Source of the DNA: SZUA-430 sp964547645 | GTDB taxonomy: Bacteria > Pseudomonadota > Alphaproteobacteria > Micropepsales > Micropepsaceae | DNA length: 64,000 nt | NCBI GenBank assembly: GCA_964547645.1 | Contig: CAZJOM010000014.1 | Span: 1-64,000 of the forward strand | Reading direction: 5' to 3' | Shown: positions 27,479-36,270 of the stretch, piece after piece | Layout of the letters: each line of letters opens with the position of its first letter | Position numbering within the stretch: the first letter of the stretch is position 1 | The notes under the pieces: model-generated | Seen by the model: the letters and a program-made list of their open reading frames with translations, nothing else | Told to the model about the DNA's origin: nothing | Databases searched by the model: none | Translations under genes and position numbers: made by a program

Positions 27479-27802
27479 TCAACTATCCTTCCGTCGCCGG
27501 CTCCACACCAGCTGCGCGTCATTTCCTTCCGCGCCGAAGAACATTGCCGCCGAGATCGGCTCGGCGAGACTGGGATCGTCGAGGCGCACGCTCAGATAGT
27601 CGCGCGCGTTCTCTCCATCCGACCGTTGCCGCCACGCAGCGCCGAGCTCTGCATGCCCGGCAAAGATGCGGAAAGCGGGCGCCTGCTCATTGTCGCATTT
27701 GTCGTTCGGCACAAACCGCGCCTTCACGTCGATGGTCAGTGTGCGGATGCTGCCCGCCCACCCACCTTCCTTCGTTGCCACAAATGTTCCGATGATGCTC
27801 AT
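27479..27802 (-). CDS. DUF736 family protein
   Basis: A 107-residue protein starting M-S-I-I-G-T-F-V. The ATG at 27802 was chosen because GAAGGAGG lies just upstream. DUF736 proteins are small, cytoplasmic and almost always encoded in alphaproteobacterial conjugative elements; their function is unknown. It directly follows the DUF2274 gene and belongs to the trb transcription unit by spacing. Confidence 0.85.
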   Translation of the reverse strand: MSIIGTFVATKEGGWAGSIRTLTIDVKARFVPNDKCDNEQAPAFRIFAGHAELGAAWRQRSDGENARDYLSVRLDDPSLAEPISAAMFFGAEGNDAQLVWSRRRKDS

Positions 27803-27804
27803 CT

Positions 27805-28092
27805 TCAACCTCCTTCGGTTCGTCGGGGAATGGGCGCTGCACTTGGCAACGGTTGCGGGGCTCGGGCTGCTTGCGCCCGGATCGAATCGGCATGGCGCTT
27901 CATGAAGGCCTTGTCCGAGCGCAGGAAGGCGTCCAGCATGTGCGGCACCAGGTCCGCCAGCTCCGTCGGCTCATAGGCCGCGCTGTATTCCGCCGCGTAG
28001 AGATCGAGGGCGTCCTTCAGCGGCCTCGAAAGCGTGATCGACATCCGCGCCGTTTCCACCTTCGGCCGAGGCCCGAGCTTGAGGTCGGTCAT
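27805..28092 (-). CDS. DUF2274 family protein
   Basis: A 95-residue protein with the family start M-T-D-L-K-L-G-P and a following S-I-T-L-S-R-P-L-K-D-A-L-D-L-Y-A-A. DUF2274 genes usually sit directly after trbI in these elements; their role is not known, though the N-terminal strand plus helices resemble a ribbon-helix-helix DNA-binding arrangement. An ATG three codons upstream is also possible. It is two bases from the DUF736 start. Confidence 0.8.
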   Translation of the reverse strand: MTDLKLGPRPKVETARMSITLSRPLKDALDLYAAEYSAAYEPTELADLVPHMLDAFLRSDKAFMKRHADSIRAQAARAPQPLPSAAPIPRRTEGG

Positions 28093-28183
28093 GTTTCGCA
28101 TCCCAAAAAGTGTCTCATCACCGCCAACACACGAGAGTGAACAGTTTCAACAACTTGCAGCACGATCGTGACGATGAGACATG

Positions 28184-28315
28184 TCATCTGTTCAGATAAG
28201 CGGCATACGCCTGCAACATCGCGTGCGTTGCCGGATCGAGCGAAATCGTCATCTTCACCGGCGCGCGTTCCGGCAACCTGAGTAGCTTCAGAGTCCGAGT
28301 GCGCTGCTGCTTCAT
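28184..28315 (-). pseudogene. truncated DUF2274-like gene, 43 codons
   Basis: Read from an ATG overlapping the trbI stop (ATGA), the product begins M-K-Q-Q-R-T-R-T-L-K-L-L and continues P-V-K-M-T-I-S-L-D-P-A-T-H-A-M-L-Q-A-Y-A, matching the N-terminal part of DUF2274 proteins, then stops after A-Y-L-N-R. Because the trbI-coupled position is where DUF2274 normally lies, this seems to be the original copy, now cut short, with a second full-length copy immediately downstream. Confidence 0.65.
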
Positions 28316-29547
28316 CGCTTGTACTCGCGCAGGATCAGATCCTTGTGCACAATCACCCGGAGCGGAAATCCTGCGCGAATGATGAGCGTCGGTTGCACGT
28401 CGAGATTTCGCTCGGTGAGTTGTTGCCCGATGCGCGCCGCGTTTTGCTGAACCGATTCACGCGCAGCACTCAACGCATCTCTGTTGCTGTTGCTGTTCCT
28501 CGCGCCGACTTCCGATCCGACACCGAGCAGCGTCGAGAGCGCCGCACCCTTGATCAACTCCCACGTATGAAACTCCACCTCGTCCTCAAGCCCCGCGTAT
28601 CCGGCCGCGTCGGTCGCCGGCAGATTGTCGACGAGGATCGAAGAGCCATCGGGCAAGATCATCCGGTTCCACACGACCAGCGCCCGATGCTGACCGTACG
28701 CAACCACGCTGTCGTACTTGCCGATGAGCTTCGTCCCTTGGGGAATGAGGAGCCTGCGGCCTGTAACGGTGTCGAAGACGTTCTCGGTGACCTGCGCGAT
28801 TACGAATCCGGGCAAGTCGGAGTTGATGCCGGTCACAAGACTTGCCGCGATCACGGTGCCGGCGAGCACCTGATCCGGCGAAACCGGAAGCTCAAGGCGA
28901 TGCGGGTCGAAGACGTTGTCACTCGACCGGGCATGCAAGAACGCGCTCTTGTGCCCTTGTCCTGAGGCACTGCCGGCTTGATCGCCGCTGGCCGTGGGAG
29001 ATGGAACCGAGGATGCCGACGTATCGGCCGCTCCGGGCGTGCTCGCAACCGATGCCGCGGTCACCGCAGGCTCACGCCGCACCGCAATCTGGAAGAACAC
29101 CGTCGCCTCGCGCGCTTGCTGCGCTTGGCGGGCAAGACGCAGGCGCTCAGCGCGTTCGGCGTCCGCCTCCGCGTCGGGCCGGAAACTCGTGTTTTGGTCC
29201 ACCCCGAGTTCGCGCTCCATCCTGACCACGGGCGGACCGATGTCGCCTTGCAGGGGGGCCCCAAGTTCCAGCGGTTTGATGTCGCTATAGCTTCGCGGCA
29301 GCGCATCGAGACCCTCGGCTTTTGCTTTGCGCTCCGTATTGATGAGTTCCTCGCCCTGCCCTTGGCGTCCAAACCTCACCGGCTCCAAGGCGATCAGCGT
29401 CGCGGCAAACACCACGACGCAAACGAGCGCGGCGATGCCAATCAGAACCTTGCGATTGAACCGCGTCACGGGACGCGGCCGCGCGCGCAGCGCCAGCGGC
29501 TCGGGGTCCGCCTTCGGCGCTGGTGCAGGCTGGTTGTCGCCGCTCAC
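28312..29547 (-). CDS. trbI: conjugal transfer protein TrbI (VirB10-like)
   Basis: A 411-residue inner/outer-membrane-spanning protein of the mating-pair-formation channel. It has a cytoplasmic Pro-rich N-terminus, one membrane helix at about residues 32-50, a Pro/Ala-rich periplasmic linker and a conserved C-terminal VirB10 domain (V-I-A-A-S-L-V-T-G-I-N-S-D-L-P-G, L-I-P-Q-G-T-K-L-I-G-K-Y-D). The start overlaps trbG by 4 bases. Confidence 0.95.
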   Translation of the reverse strand: MSGDNQPAPAPKADPEPLALRARPRPVTRFNRKVLIGIAALVCVVVFAATLIALEPVRFGRQGQGEELINTERKAKAEGLDALPRSYSDIKPLELGAPLQGDIGPPVVRMERELGVDQNTSFRPDAEADAERAERLRLARQAQQAREATVFFQIAVRREPAVTAASVASTPGAADTSASSVPSPTASGDQAGSASGQGHKSAFLHARSSDNVFDPHRLELPVSPDQVLAGTVIAASLVTGINSDLPGFVIAQVTENVFDTVTGRRLLIPQGTKLIGKYDSVVAYGQHRALVVWNRMILPDGSSILVDNLPATDAAGYAGLEDEVEFHTWELIKGAALSTLLGVGSEVGARNSNSNRDALSAARESVQQNAARIGQQLTERNLDVQPTLIIRAGFPLRVIVHKDLILREYKR

Positions 29548-30545
29548 CGCTCGCGCCCTCCCCGGCCTTCGGCACCATCGCTCCGGCTGATACGGACAAT
29601 CTGTTGCGGCTCGGCGCCAAGCCGAAGCTCTGCAGCTGCGAACAAATGATCTACGATGTAGTACTTGCCACGTACCCGGTAGTTCACGAGTTCGGCGTCA
29701 CCGTTCACGCCCACGACGAACAGCGGCGGCGCTTCGCCTTGATCGATCCGTGCCGGAAACTCGATATAGACCTTGTGAGTGTCGTCGAAGGCGCGCAGCG
29801 GACGCCACGGCGGACGATCCCCCGAAATCTCATAGCGAAACCGCAATTGCTCCAACGCTACGTCCGCGTCAATGACTTGCGCGGCTGCGTCTGCGGCCTC
29901 CGCATTGCGCCCTCGCAGCGCGACGAGCTGATCTTCCGGATAGCGCCACGAAACTGCCGCCATATAGCTGCGCTCGGTGCTCTCAAGCTCCAAATGATAG
30001 ACGCGCCGGTCGGTCGTGATCACGATGTTCGTCTCAAGCTCGGTCGCCGTTGGCTTCACGAGAATGTGGGTCTGCGCGGTCGCTCCGGCGCCACTCGTCG
30101 TGTCACCAACAACCCAGCGCACCGTGTCGCCCGCCGAAACGGCGGTGAGTTTCTCGCCCGGCTCAAGCGCGATGTCGCTCACTTTCTCGGGCGCGGCGTA
30201 AAGGCGATAAAGCGCGCCGGGCGTGAACGGATAGATTTGAACCGCATTGATGTAGCCGTCGCGCGTTGGCTCCTGCGCCGCGGCGCGGTTCGCCGCATCG
30301 ACGCGCGCTTGCGGCGGGACGCGCCTCAAAGCCGCCTTTTTCTTTGGGAGCGACTGCAACTGGCCCGGGAGCGGCAAGGGCTCGGGCAGCGTCACGATCT
30401 CGACCGGCTTTGCCGGTTCCGGCGACGGCACCGCAGGCTTGAGCTCTTCGCGGTCATATGTGATCTGCGCCGGCGGCGCTCCGGTGGCGGCGCACGAGGC
30501 GAGGAGTAGAGCAGAGCCACAGACGGCTATGGACATCAACTTCAT
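29544..30545 (-). CDS. trbG: conjugal transfer protein TrbG (VirB9-like) lipoprotein
   Basis: A 333-residue protein of the outer-membrane core of the transfer channel. The ATG at 30545 overlaps the trbF stop (ATGA) and gives a lipoprotein signal (M-K-L-M-S-I-A-V-C-G-S-A-L-L-L-A-S-C). The VirB9 domain is seen in V-Q-I-Y-P-F-T-P-G-A-L-Y-R, the strand F-S-P-type segments and the C-terminal V-N-Y-R-V-R-G-K-Y-Y-I-V-D-H-L-F. Confidence 0.95.
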   Translation of the reverse strand: MKLMSIAVCGSALLLASCAATGAPPAQITYDREELKPAVPSPEPAKPVEIVTLPEPLPLPGQLQSLPKKKAALRRVPPQARVDAANRAAAQEPTRDGYINAVQIYPFTPGALYRLYAAPEKVSDIALEPGEKLTAVSAGDTVRWVVGDTTSGAGATAQTHILVKPTATELETNIVITTDRRVYHLELESTERSYMAAVSWRYPEDQLVALRGRNAEAADAAAQVIDADVALEQLRFRYEISGDRPPWRPLRAFDDTHKVYIEFPARIDQGEAPPLFVVGVNGDAELVNYRVRGKYYIVDHLFAAAELRLGAEPQQIVRISRSDGAEGRGGRER

Positions 30546-31237
30546 TGGGATTCTCCGGGGGTGAGTTCGCGCGACCAGTCGAGGCCATGCACGTAGATCC
30601 CGAGCGGATTCTTGCGCAAAACTTCGATCGAGATCGGTTGGCGGATGACGATGGTGAGGATGCCGGTCCAACGCTCGCTCTTGGCGGCATGAGCGTTCTC
30701 GAACTTGCGCTCCGTCCACTTAACCTGGAACGACGTGTCGGAGGCGCGCACAACGCTCGTCACCTCGACCGAGACCGAGCGCTGCCCGACGGTCTTGAAC
30801 GGATCGCTTGCGCGGGCGAACTCGTTCAGCGTCTCGGCGGCGCGATCCGTCACGAAGTCATAGGCATCGAGCCAGCTCTTGCGCACGACGATCGGATCGA
30901 TCGAAAGCGAGCGCACGTCGACGATGAAGCGCGAGACCGCAGCCGCGATCTGCGCATCGGTCGGATTGTAAGCGGTGATCGCCGGTGCTATCGCCTGCAC
31001 GCTACCGAACTTGTCGACTTCGACGACATAGGGCGTGATCCGTCCCTGCGCCGCTTGCCAGACGAGGCCGATGGCCAAGAACGCCGACAGGCCAAGACAG
31101 GCGAGAGCCATCAACCGCCAGTTCATTGCTTGCACGCGCGCCGACCCGATGCGCTCGTCCCAAACTTGGCGTGCCCTCATGTAGGGTGTTTCGACCTGAG
31201 GCGTGTCGCCGTATCGGTTTTGCGGACGCATGAACAT
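30542..31237 (-). CDS. trbF: conjugal transfer protein TrbF (VirB8-like)
   Basis: A 231-residue bitopic inner-membrane protein. One helix (about residues 42-62) follows a cytoplasmic N-terminus containing N-R-Y-G-D-T. The periplasmic NTF2-like VirB8 domain has the conserved V-E-V-D-K-F-G and W-T-E-R segments. It scaffolds the transfer channel. The ATG shares one base with the trbL stop (TAATG). Confidence 0.95.
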   Translation of the reverse strand: MFMRPQNRYGDTPQVETPYMRARQVWDERIGSARVQAMNWRLMALACLGLSAFLAIGLVWQAAQGRITPYVVEVDKFGSVQAIAPAITAYNPTDAQIAAAVSRFIVDVRSLSIDPIVVRKSWLDAYDFVTDRAAETLNEFARASDPFKTVGQRSVSVEVTSVVRASDTSFQVKWTERKFENAHAAKSERWTGILTIVIRQPISIEVLRKNPLGIYVHGLDWSRELTPGESQ

Positions 31238-32496
31238 TATTTGTCTTCCTTGAGGTCGGGATTGGCGCCGCCACCGGACTTGTCGCCTTCCTTCACCGCC
31301 TGCTCGACGGTGTGAACGCGGCGGTGCCAGCGCTGCTCGGCGCGCAAGCGTCTGGCCCAGTCGGGCGTACCGCCAGCACCGCTAGCGGCACTATCGCCGG
31401 CAGACGTGCTGGTCGCCCCTGAAGTCGCGGTATTACCGCCACTGCGCGTCGCACCCGTCGCCGGAGCGGCGGTACCCGTTCCTGCTGCTGCGGACGCGGC
31501 ACCCCCACCAGCACTCGACGATGGTGCCGTGCCCGTCGTCGCGTTCGGCGCCTTGTTCGGCACGACAGCGCCGGCTCGAACTGCCGACATGGCACCGGCC
31601 GCCGCTCGCGCGGCACCCATGGCCGCGCTACCCGCGACCATCGTACCCGCGCCAATCGCACCCACCGTGGCGACGGCAGCGCCCGCACCCAGTTGCGGCG
31701 CACCGGCGACGAGTCCGGTCGCAATCCCTGGCCCGAAAATCCCGAGACCAAAGAGCGCGATCGAGGCCAGCACCAAGGTCATCGCCTGTTCAAGATTGGG
31801 TTCTTGCGCGTTGAGCGCAGTCGTGAACTCATTGAACAGCGTCGTTCCGATACCGATGATGACGGCCAAGACCATGATCTTGATACCGGACGAGAACACG
31901 TTGCCGAGGACGCGCTCGGCCAAGAACGCGCTCTTGCTCCAGAGCGCGAAGGGCACGAGCACGAAGCCGGCGAGCGTCGTGAGCTTGAACTCGATGATCG
32001 TGATGAAGAGTTGGACGGCGAGGATGAAGAAGGCGAGCACCACGACGAGCCAGGCGAAGACCAGAACGAGGATCGTCACCGCATTGTCGAAAAACGTCGT
32101 AAAGCCCAAGAGCGACCCGGCTTGTTCCATCAAAGGTTGGGCGGCCGAGAACCCGGTCCCGGCCACAAAGCCTGGCCTGAGCAAATCCTGCGGGGTCAGC
32201 GTGTTGTTCGTGGCCGCGAGCCCAAGTCCCGAGAACGACTGAAACACCAGCACCGAAAAGGCCGACCAGTTGTTCAAAATGAGCGCGAAGGCGCCGACAT
32301 AGAGAACTTTGGCCAAGAGGCGGGCGATCAGGTTCGAACTTTCGTCCATCGCCCAGGAGAGACCCGCGAGCGTGATATCGATCGCAACCAGGATCGAGGT
32401 CAGAAACGCCACTTCGCTTGCGAGCAGCCCGAATCCGGAATCGATGTACCGGATGAACGTGTCGAGAAATCGGTCGATGACGTTGACGTTGTTCAT
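31237..32496 (-). CDS. trbL: conjugal transfer protein TrbL (VirB6-like)
   Basis: A 419-residue polytopic inner-membrane protein with about six hydrophobic segments in the first 270 residues, typical of the VirB6/TrbL channel component. The C-terminal 130 residues are low complexity (Ala, Gly, Ser, Thr), ending in a charged tail, as often seen in TrbL. It follows trbJ by 24 bases, leaving no room for trbK. Confidence 0.93.
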   Translation of the reverse strand: MNNVNVIDRFLDTFIRYIDSGFGLLASEVAFLTSILVAIDITLAGLSWAMDESSNLIARLLAKVLYVGAFALILNNWSAFSVLVFQSFSGLGLAATNNTLTPQDLLRPGFVAGTGFSAAQPLMEQAGSLLGFTTFFDNAVTILVLVFAWLVVVLAFFILAVQLFITIIEFKLTTLAGFVLVPFALWSKSAFLAERVLGNVFSSGIKIMVLAVIIGIGTTLFNEFTTALNAQEPNLEQAMTLVLASIALFGLGIFGPGIATGLVAGAPQLGAGAAVATVGAIGAGTMVAGSAAMGAARAAAGAMSAVRAGAVVPNKAPNATTGTAPSSSAGGGAASAAAGTGTAAPATGATRSGGNTATSGATSTSAGDSAASGAGGTPDWARRLRAEQRWHRRVHTVEQAVKEGDKSGGGANPDLKEDK

Positions 32497-32520
32497 GGCG
32501 CGCGTGAGTCTCTGGCTTGA

Positions 32521-33234
32521 TCAATTCGCTGGCGTGTAAATCTGTCCGTCCCCAAGGAAGCGTTTGAACTGCGCCCTCGCCTGCTCTTGGGCTTGGCCCT
32601 GGCGCGCCTGCTCCAACGCCGTTGCCCGAAACTGCGCCGCCACAAGCTCCTGGGTTTGCAACTGTTGCTTGGCCGAGAGCGCCGTAAGCTGGTTTGCCGC
32701 CTGTTGCGCTTGCAGGCCTCCGATCGCAGACTGACTTTCGCTCACCAGGCGCGATAAGGTTGACGTATCCGCTTCGACATTGGCGACGACCTGCGCTTGC
32801 ACCGTCATCGTATGCTCTAGCGCCTTCATCGCCTCGCTCCAGCGTTCCAAGGCGCCGCGCCCCAGATCGCTCGACGAGACCGTTGCGTCGTACTTCTCCG
32901 GAAACAGGCGTTTGAAGGCGCTTTCCGTCGCCTTCACGTCGAAGGCGATGCCCTTGGCCTTCGCCATGAGCTGGTTGATGTCCTTGAGCGCGCTCTCGAG
33001 CGCCGGCAACGACGTGAAGTCGAGCTTCTCCAGATGCTTCGCCATATCCTCGAGCATCTGCACTTCGTTCTGCAGGCTCTTGATCTGGTTGTTGATCTGC
33101 TCGAGCGAGCGCGCCGCTTGCAGAACATTCTCGGCATAGTTCGACGGATCGAAGACAACGATCGCCTGGGCGGGCGCGGTGAGAACGGCCAGGGCAGCCG
33201 TTGTGGCAAGCAGTAAAGTTCTGAGTGTGGTCAT
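32521..33234 (-). CDS. trbJ: conjugal transfer protein TrbJ (VirB5-like)
   Basis: A 237-residue secreted protein. The ATG at 33234 overlaps the trbE stop by 4 bases and gives a clear signal peptide ending A-P-A-Q-A. The mature part begins I-V-V-F-D-P-S-N-Y-A-E-N, the TrbJ hallmark, and is otherwise helical coiled coil. It probably acts at the pilus tip or in the periplasm. Confidence 0.93.
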   Translation of the reverse strand: MTTLRTLLLATTAALAVLTAPAQAIVVFDPSNYAENVLQAARSLEQINNQIKSLQNEVQMLEDMAKHLEKLDFTSLPALESALKDINQLMAKAKGIAFDVKATESAFKRLFPEKYDATVSSSDLGRGALERWSEAMKALEHTMTVQAQVVANVEADTSTLSRLVSESQSAIGGLQAQQAANQLTALSAKQQLQTQELVAAQFRATALEQARQGQAQEQARAQFKRFLGDGQIYTPAN

Positions 33235-35705
33235 GATTGATCCTCCTGGGGTTGAGGGATAAGGGGCGAGAAATCGCGCATAAGGTCGGCCGCCCAGCCA
33301 AGCCCTTTCGCTTTGAGCCAGGCTTCGGCGAACTGTGCTTTGCCGAATTCCTCCAGCGTACGGGTGATGCGAACCTGATCGGTGGCGTTGGAGGTGGCGC
33401 ACAGCGCCAACGCGATCGGACCCAAACCCAATTCGAACAGCCGGTTGCCGCGGCGCGATTGCAAATAGTACTCGCGCTTCGGGATCGCGCCCGCGATCAG
33501 ATCGATCTGGCGTTCGTTCAGACCGAAGCGTTCGTAAGCTGCGCGCGATTGAGGTTCGAGCGCCCGGTCGTTCGGCAAGAAGATGCGCTGCGGGCAGCTA
33601 TCGATCAACGCAGGGGCGATCTTGCTGTCGGCGATGTCGGCCAGCGACTGCGTCGCGAACACGACTGCGACGTTCCTCTTGCGCAGCGTCTTCAGCCATT
33701 CGCGAATGCGAGCCGCAAACAGCGGATCGTCGAGAAACAACCAGGCCTCGTCGAGCAGCAGCAAGGTCGGCTTGCCGTCGAACCGTTCCTCGAGCCGGTG
33801 AAAGAGGTAAGTCAGCACCGGCCCGACAGCGGCTTGGGCATGCATCAACTCTTCCATCTCGAAGCATTGCACGTGACCTAGGCTAAGATGATCTTCGGCG
33901 GCATCGAGCAAGCGCCCGAGCGGGCCTTCGAGGGTATAAGGCGCGACTGCCGATTTGAGTGCGTTCGACTGCAAAAGGACCGAAAGACCGGTCAGCGTGC
34001 GTTCGGACTCTGGCGCGCCGGCCAGATTGGTGAGCGCCGACCAGATCGTCTCCTTGACCTCCGGCGTGACGGCGGCGCGCTCGTGCAGCAGCAACCCCTG
34101 GATCCACTCCGCCGCCCAACCGCGCACAACCGCGTCGTCGATGCGCCGCAGCGGCTGAAACGCGAGCGATCCTGCGGCGCCGAGTGCGAAATGCTCGCCG
34201 CCCATCCCGAGCACCGCAGCCCGCGCGGAGAACCCCTTGTCGAAAATATAGACCTGCGCGTCCCGGTAACGGCGGAACTGCAATGCCATCAGCGCGAGCA
34301 ACACCGACTTGCCGGCACCGGTCGGGCCGACAATGAACATATGACCGACGTCGCCCACGTGGGTAGAGAGCCGGAACGGCGTCGAGCCTTGGGTCGCCGC
34401 GAGAAGCAGCGGTGGACCACCCAGATGTTCGTTACGCTCGGGTCCCGCCCACACGGCTGAGAGCGGCATCAGATGCGCCAGATTGAGCGTGTGCACGAGC
34501 GGTTGGCGGACATTGGCGTAGACGTGCCCCGGGAGCGAGCCCAGCCAGGCCTCGACGGCGTTCACGGTCTCGCGGATCGTCGTGAAGCCGCGGCCGTTGA
34601 TGACGCGCTCGACCGCGCGGAGCTTTTCGTTGGCGGCGACCGCATTCGCGTCGGAAACGACCACGGTCGTCGTCAGATAGCCGAACGCAACATCGTCGCT
34701 GCCAAGCTCCTGCAGCGCCGCATCCGCGTCTCCCGCTTTGTTGTCGGCATCGGAGTCGATGAGCGATGTCGGCTCGTTGAACATGACCTCGCGCAGGATC
34801 GCCAGGATCGATTTGCGCTTGGCGAACCACTGACGGCGCAACTTGCCGAGCGCTTGGCTCGCCGCCGGCTTATCGAGCGGCACGAAGCGCGTCATCCAGC
34901 GATAGGGCACGTGGAGGTCGTTGAGTTCGTCGAGCAAACCGGGCCGAGTGAGGTTCGGGAAACCCTTGATGCTGAGCAGACGCAGATGTTGGTCGCCCAG
35001 CATCGGCTCAAGGCCACCGAGCAGAGGCTCATCGATCAGAACCGCATCGAGATACATCGGCGTCTCGGGGACAGCGACCGGATGGCGTTTCGTCGAGATG
35101 GTCGCATGCAGATAGGTTAGTGTTTCGGCGTCGTCGAGCGCGTGCATCTCCGGCATGAGGCCTGAGAGCAAATCCTGGATGCGCCCACTTTCCGCGACGA
35201 AGAACGCGAGATAGTCCCGGCCCACGAGGCTCTGTCCGGGCGTTGGACGCTCCAGCAGCGCCTGCTCTGCCCGGTTCACCCGGTCTTCGGGCGGCAGATA
35301 GAGAAGTATCAGATGATAGGCGCTCTCATGGTGCGCCCGCTGAACTTGATTTGTGTCGGCTCCGAGATCGAAGGCCGGCTCGAACAAGGCGCGCCGCTCT
35401 TCGTCGATCAGCCATGACAACGGGTCGGGAAACGTTGCCGCCGGATAACCGGGTGCCGCGAAGCGCTCCGCCTCGACGAACAGCGCCCAACCCGACCCCA
35501 AACGGCGGAACACATTGTTGAGCCGGGCGCAGGTCGCGACAAGCTCGGCCTCGGTCGCACTTTCGAGGTCCGGCCCCCGAAACCGGAACGTCCGCTGAAA
35601 GCTCCCGTCCTTGTTGAGGACGATGCCCGGTGCGATCAGCGCCGCCCACGGCAAATAGTCCGCGAGCAGCTTCGAGGTCCGTCGATACTCGCGCAGATTC
35701 AGCAT
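33231..35705 (-). CDS. trbE: conjugal transfer ATPase TrbE (VirB4-like)
   Basis: An 824-residue ATPase that powers channel assembly and pilus formation. The ATG at 35705 (M-L-N-L-R-E-Y-R) is the family start and overlaps trbD. Walker A is V-G-P-T-G-A-G-K-S (about residues 455-463) and Walker B L-L-L-L-D-E-A-W-L-F-L. A CagE/TrbE N-terminal domain precedes. A longer in-frame extension upstream of 35705 is judged non-coding. Confidence 0.95.
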   Translation of the reverse strand: MLNLREYRRTSKLLADYLPWAALIAPGIVLNKDGSFQRTFRFRGPDLESATEAELVATCARLNNVFRRLGSGWALFVEAERFAAPGYPAATFPDPLSWLIDEERRALFEPAFDLGADTNQVQRAHHESAYHLILLYLPPEDRVNRAEQALLERPTPGQSLVGRDYLAFFVAESGRIQDLLSGLMPEMHALDDAETLTYLHATISTKRHPVAVPETPMYLDAVLIDEPLLGGLEPMLGDQHLRLLSIKGFPNLTRPGLLDELNDLHVPYRWMTRFVPLDKPAASQALGKLRRQWFAKRKSILAILREVMFNEPTSLIDSDADNKAGDADAALQELGSDDVAFGYLTTTVVVSDANAVAANEKLRAVERVINGRGFTTIRETVNAVEAWLGSLPGHVYANVRQPLVHTLNLAHLMPLSAVWAGPERNEHLGGPPLLLAATQGSTPFRLSTHVGDVGHMFIVGPTGAGKSVLLALMALQFRRYRDAQVYIFDKGFSARAAVLGMGGEHFALGAAGSLAFQPLRRIDDAVVRGWAAEWIQGLLLHERAAVTPEVKETIWSALTNLAGAPESERTLTGLSVLLQSNALKSAVAPYTLEGPLGRLLDAAEDHLSLGHVQCFEMEELMHAQAAVGPVLTYLFHRLEERFDGKPTLLLLDEAWLFLDDPLFAARIREWLKTLRKRNVAVVFATQSLADIADSKIAPALIDSCPQRIFLPNDRALEPQSRAAYERFGLNERQIDLIAGAIPKREYYLQSRRGNRLFELGLGPIALALCATSNATDQVRITRTLEEFGKAQFAEAWLKAKGLGWAADLMRDFSPLIPQPQEDQS

Positions 35706-35956
35706 GAGAGATGCGCCTTGTGCCGGAGGTGACGGCCGAGCACTTCGACGAACTGCGCGTCGCGCTTCGCGGCGTAAACGGCGATTGCATGTCCGATGAC
35801 CCCAAACGCGATGCCGGCGATCCAGAGCCGCAGGCCCAGCCCGAGTGCCGCCGCGATCGTGCCGTTGACGATGGCGACCGCGCGCGGCGCGCCGGCCATC
35901 AGAATGGGCTCGGTCAGCGAGCGGTGGAGCGGCACCTCGAAACCTGGGATCGCCAT
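35699..35956 (-). CDS. trbD: conjugal transfer protein TrbD (VirB3-like)
   Basis: An 85-residue inner-membrane protein. The family start G-F-E-V-P-L-H-R-S-L-T-E-P-I-L is followed by two hydrophobic segments and a short cytoplasmic tail. It shares one base with trbC (TGATG) and overlaps trbE by 7 bases. Confidence 0.93.
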   Translation of the reverse strand: MAIPGFEVPLHRSLTEPILMAGAPRAVAIVNGTIAAALGLGLRLWIAGIAFGVIGHAIAVYAAKRDAQFVEVLGRHLRHKAHLSC

Positions 35957-36270
35957 CAGACCAGCGCTCCGCCACCGAACGAGAAGAAGGTCAGGAAGAA
36001 GCTCGTCGCCGCGAAGGCAATCGAGAGCCCGAAGACGATTTGCACCAAGCGCCGGAAGCCGCCGGAGGTCTCGCCGAAGGCGAGCGAGAGCCCGGTCACG
36101 ATAATGATGATGACCGCAACGATGCGCGCGACCGGCCCCTGGATCGATTCCAGGATCGATTGCAGCGGCGCTTCCCAGGGCATGTTCGATCCCGCCGCGA
36201 AGGCGGGGCTCGTGAGCACGACAATGGCGGCCGCGGCGGTCAGCAGCGAGATTTGGGTGGCAAATCTCAT
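35956..36270 (-). CDS. trbC: conjugal transfer pilin TrbC (VirB2-like)
   Basis: A 104-residue prepilin with a long signal peptide ending P-A-F-A-A-G, a M-P-W-E mature start and two hydrophobic segments. In RP4 the TrbC pilin is trimmed and cyclised by the TraF peptidase; a TraF-like gene is present near 46.3 kb, so the same maturation is likely here. It overlaps trbB by 4 bases. Confidence 0.93.
   Translation of the reverse strand: MRFATQISLLTAAAAIVVLTSPAFAAGSNMPWEAPLQSILESIQGPVARIVAVIIIIVTGLSLAFGETSGGFRRLVQIVFGLSIAFAATSFFLTFFSFGGGALV

Noticed and set aside
35706..35975. N-terminal extension of trbE
   Set aside because: The in-frame extension overlaps all of trbD; the family start M-L-N-L-R-E-Y-R is at 35705.
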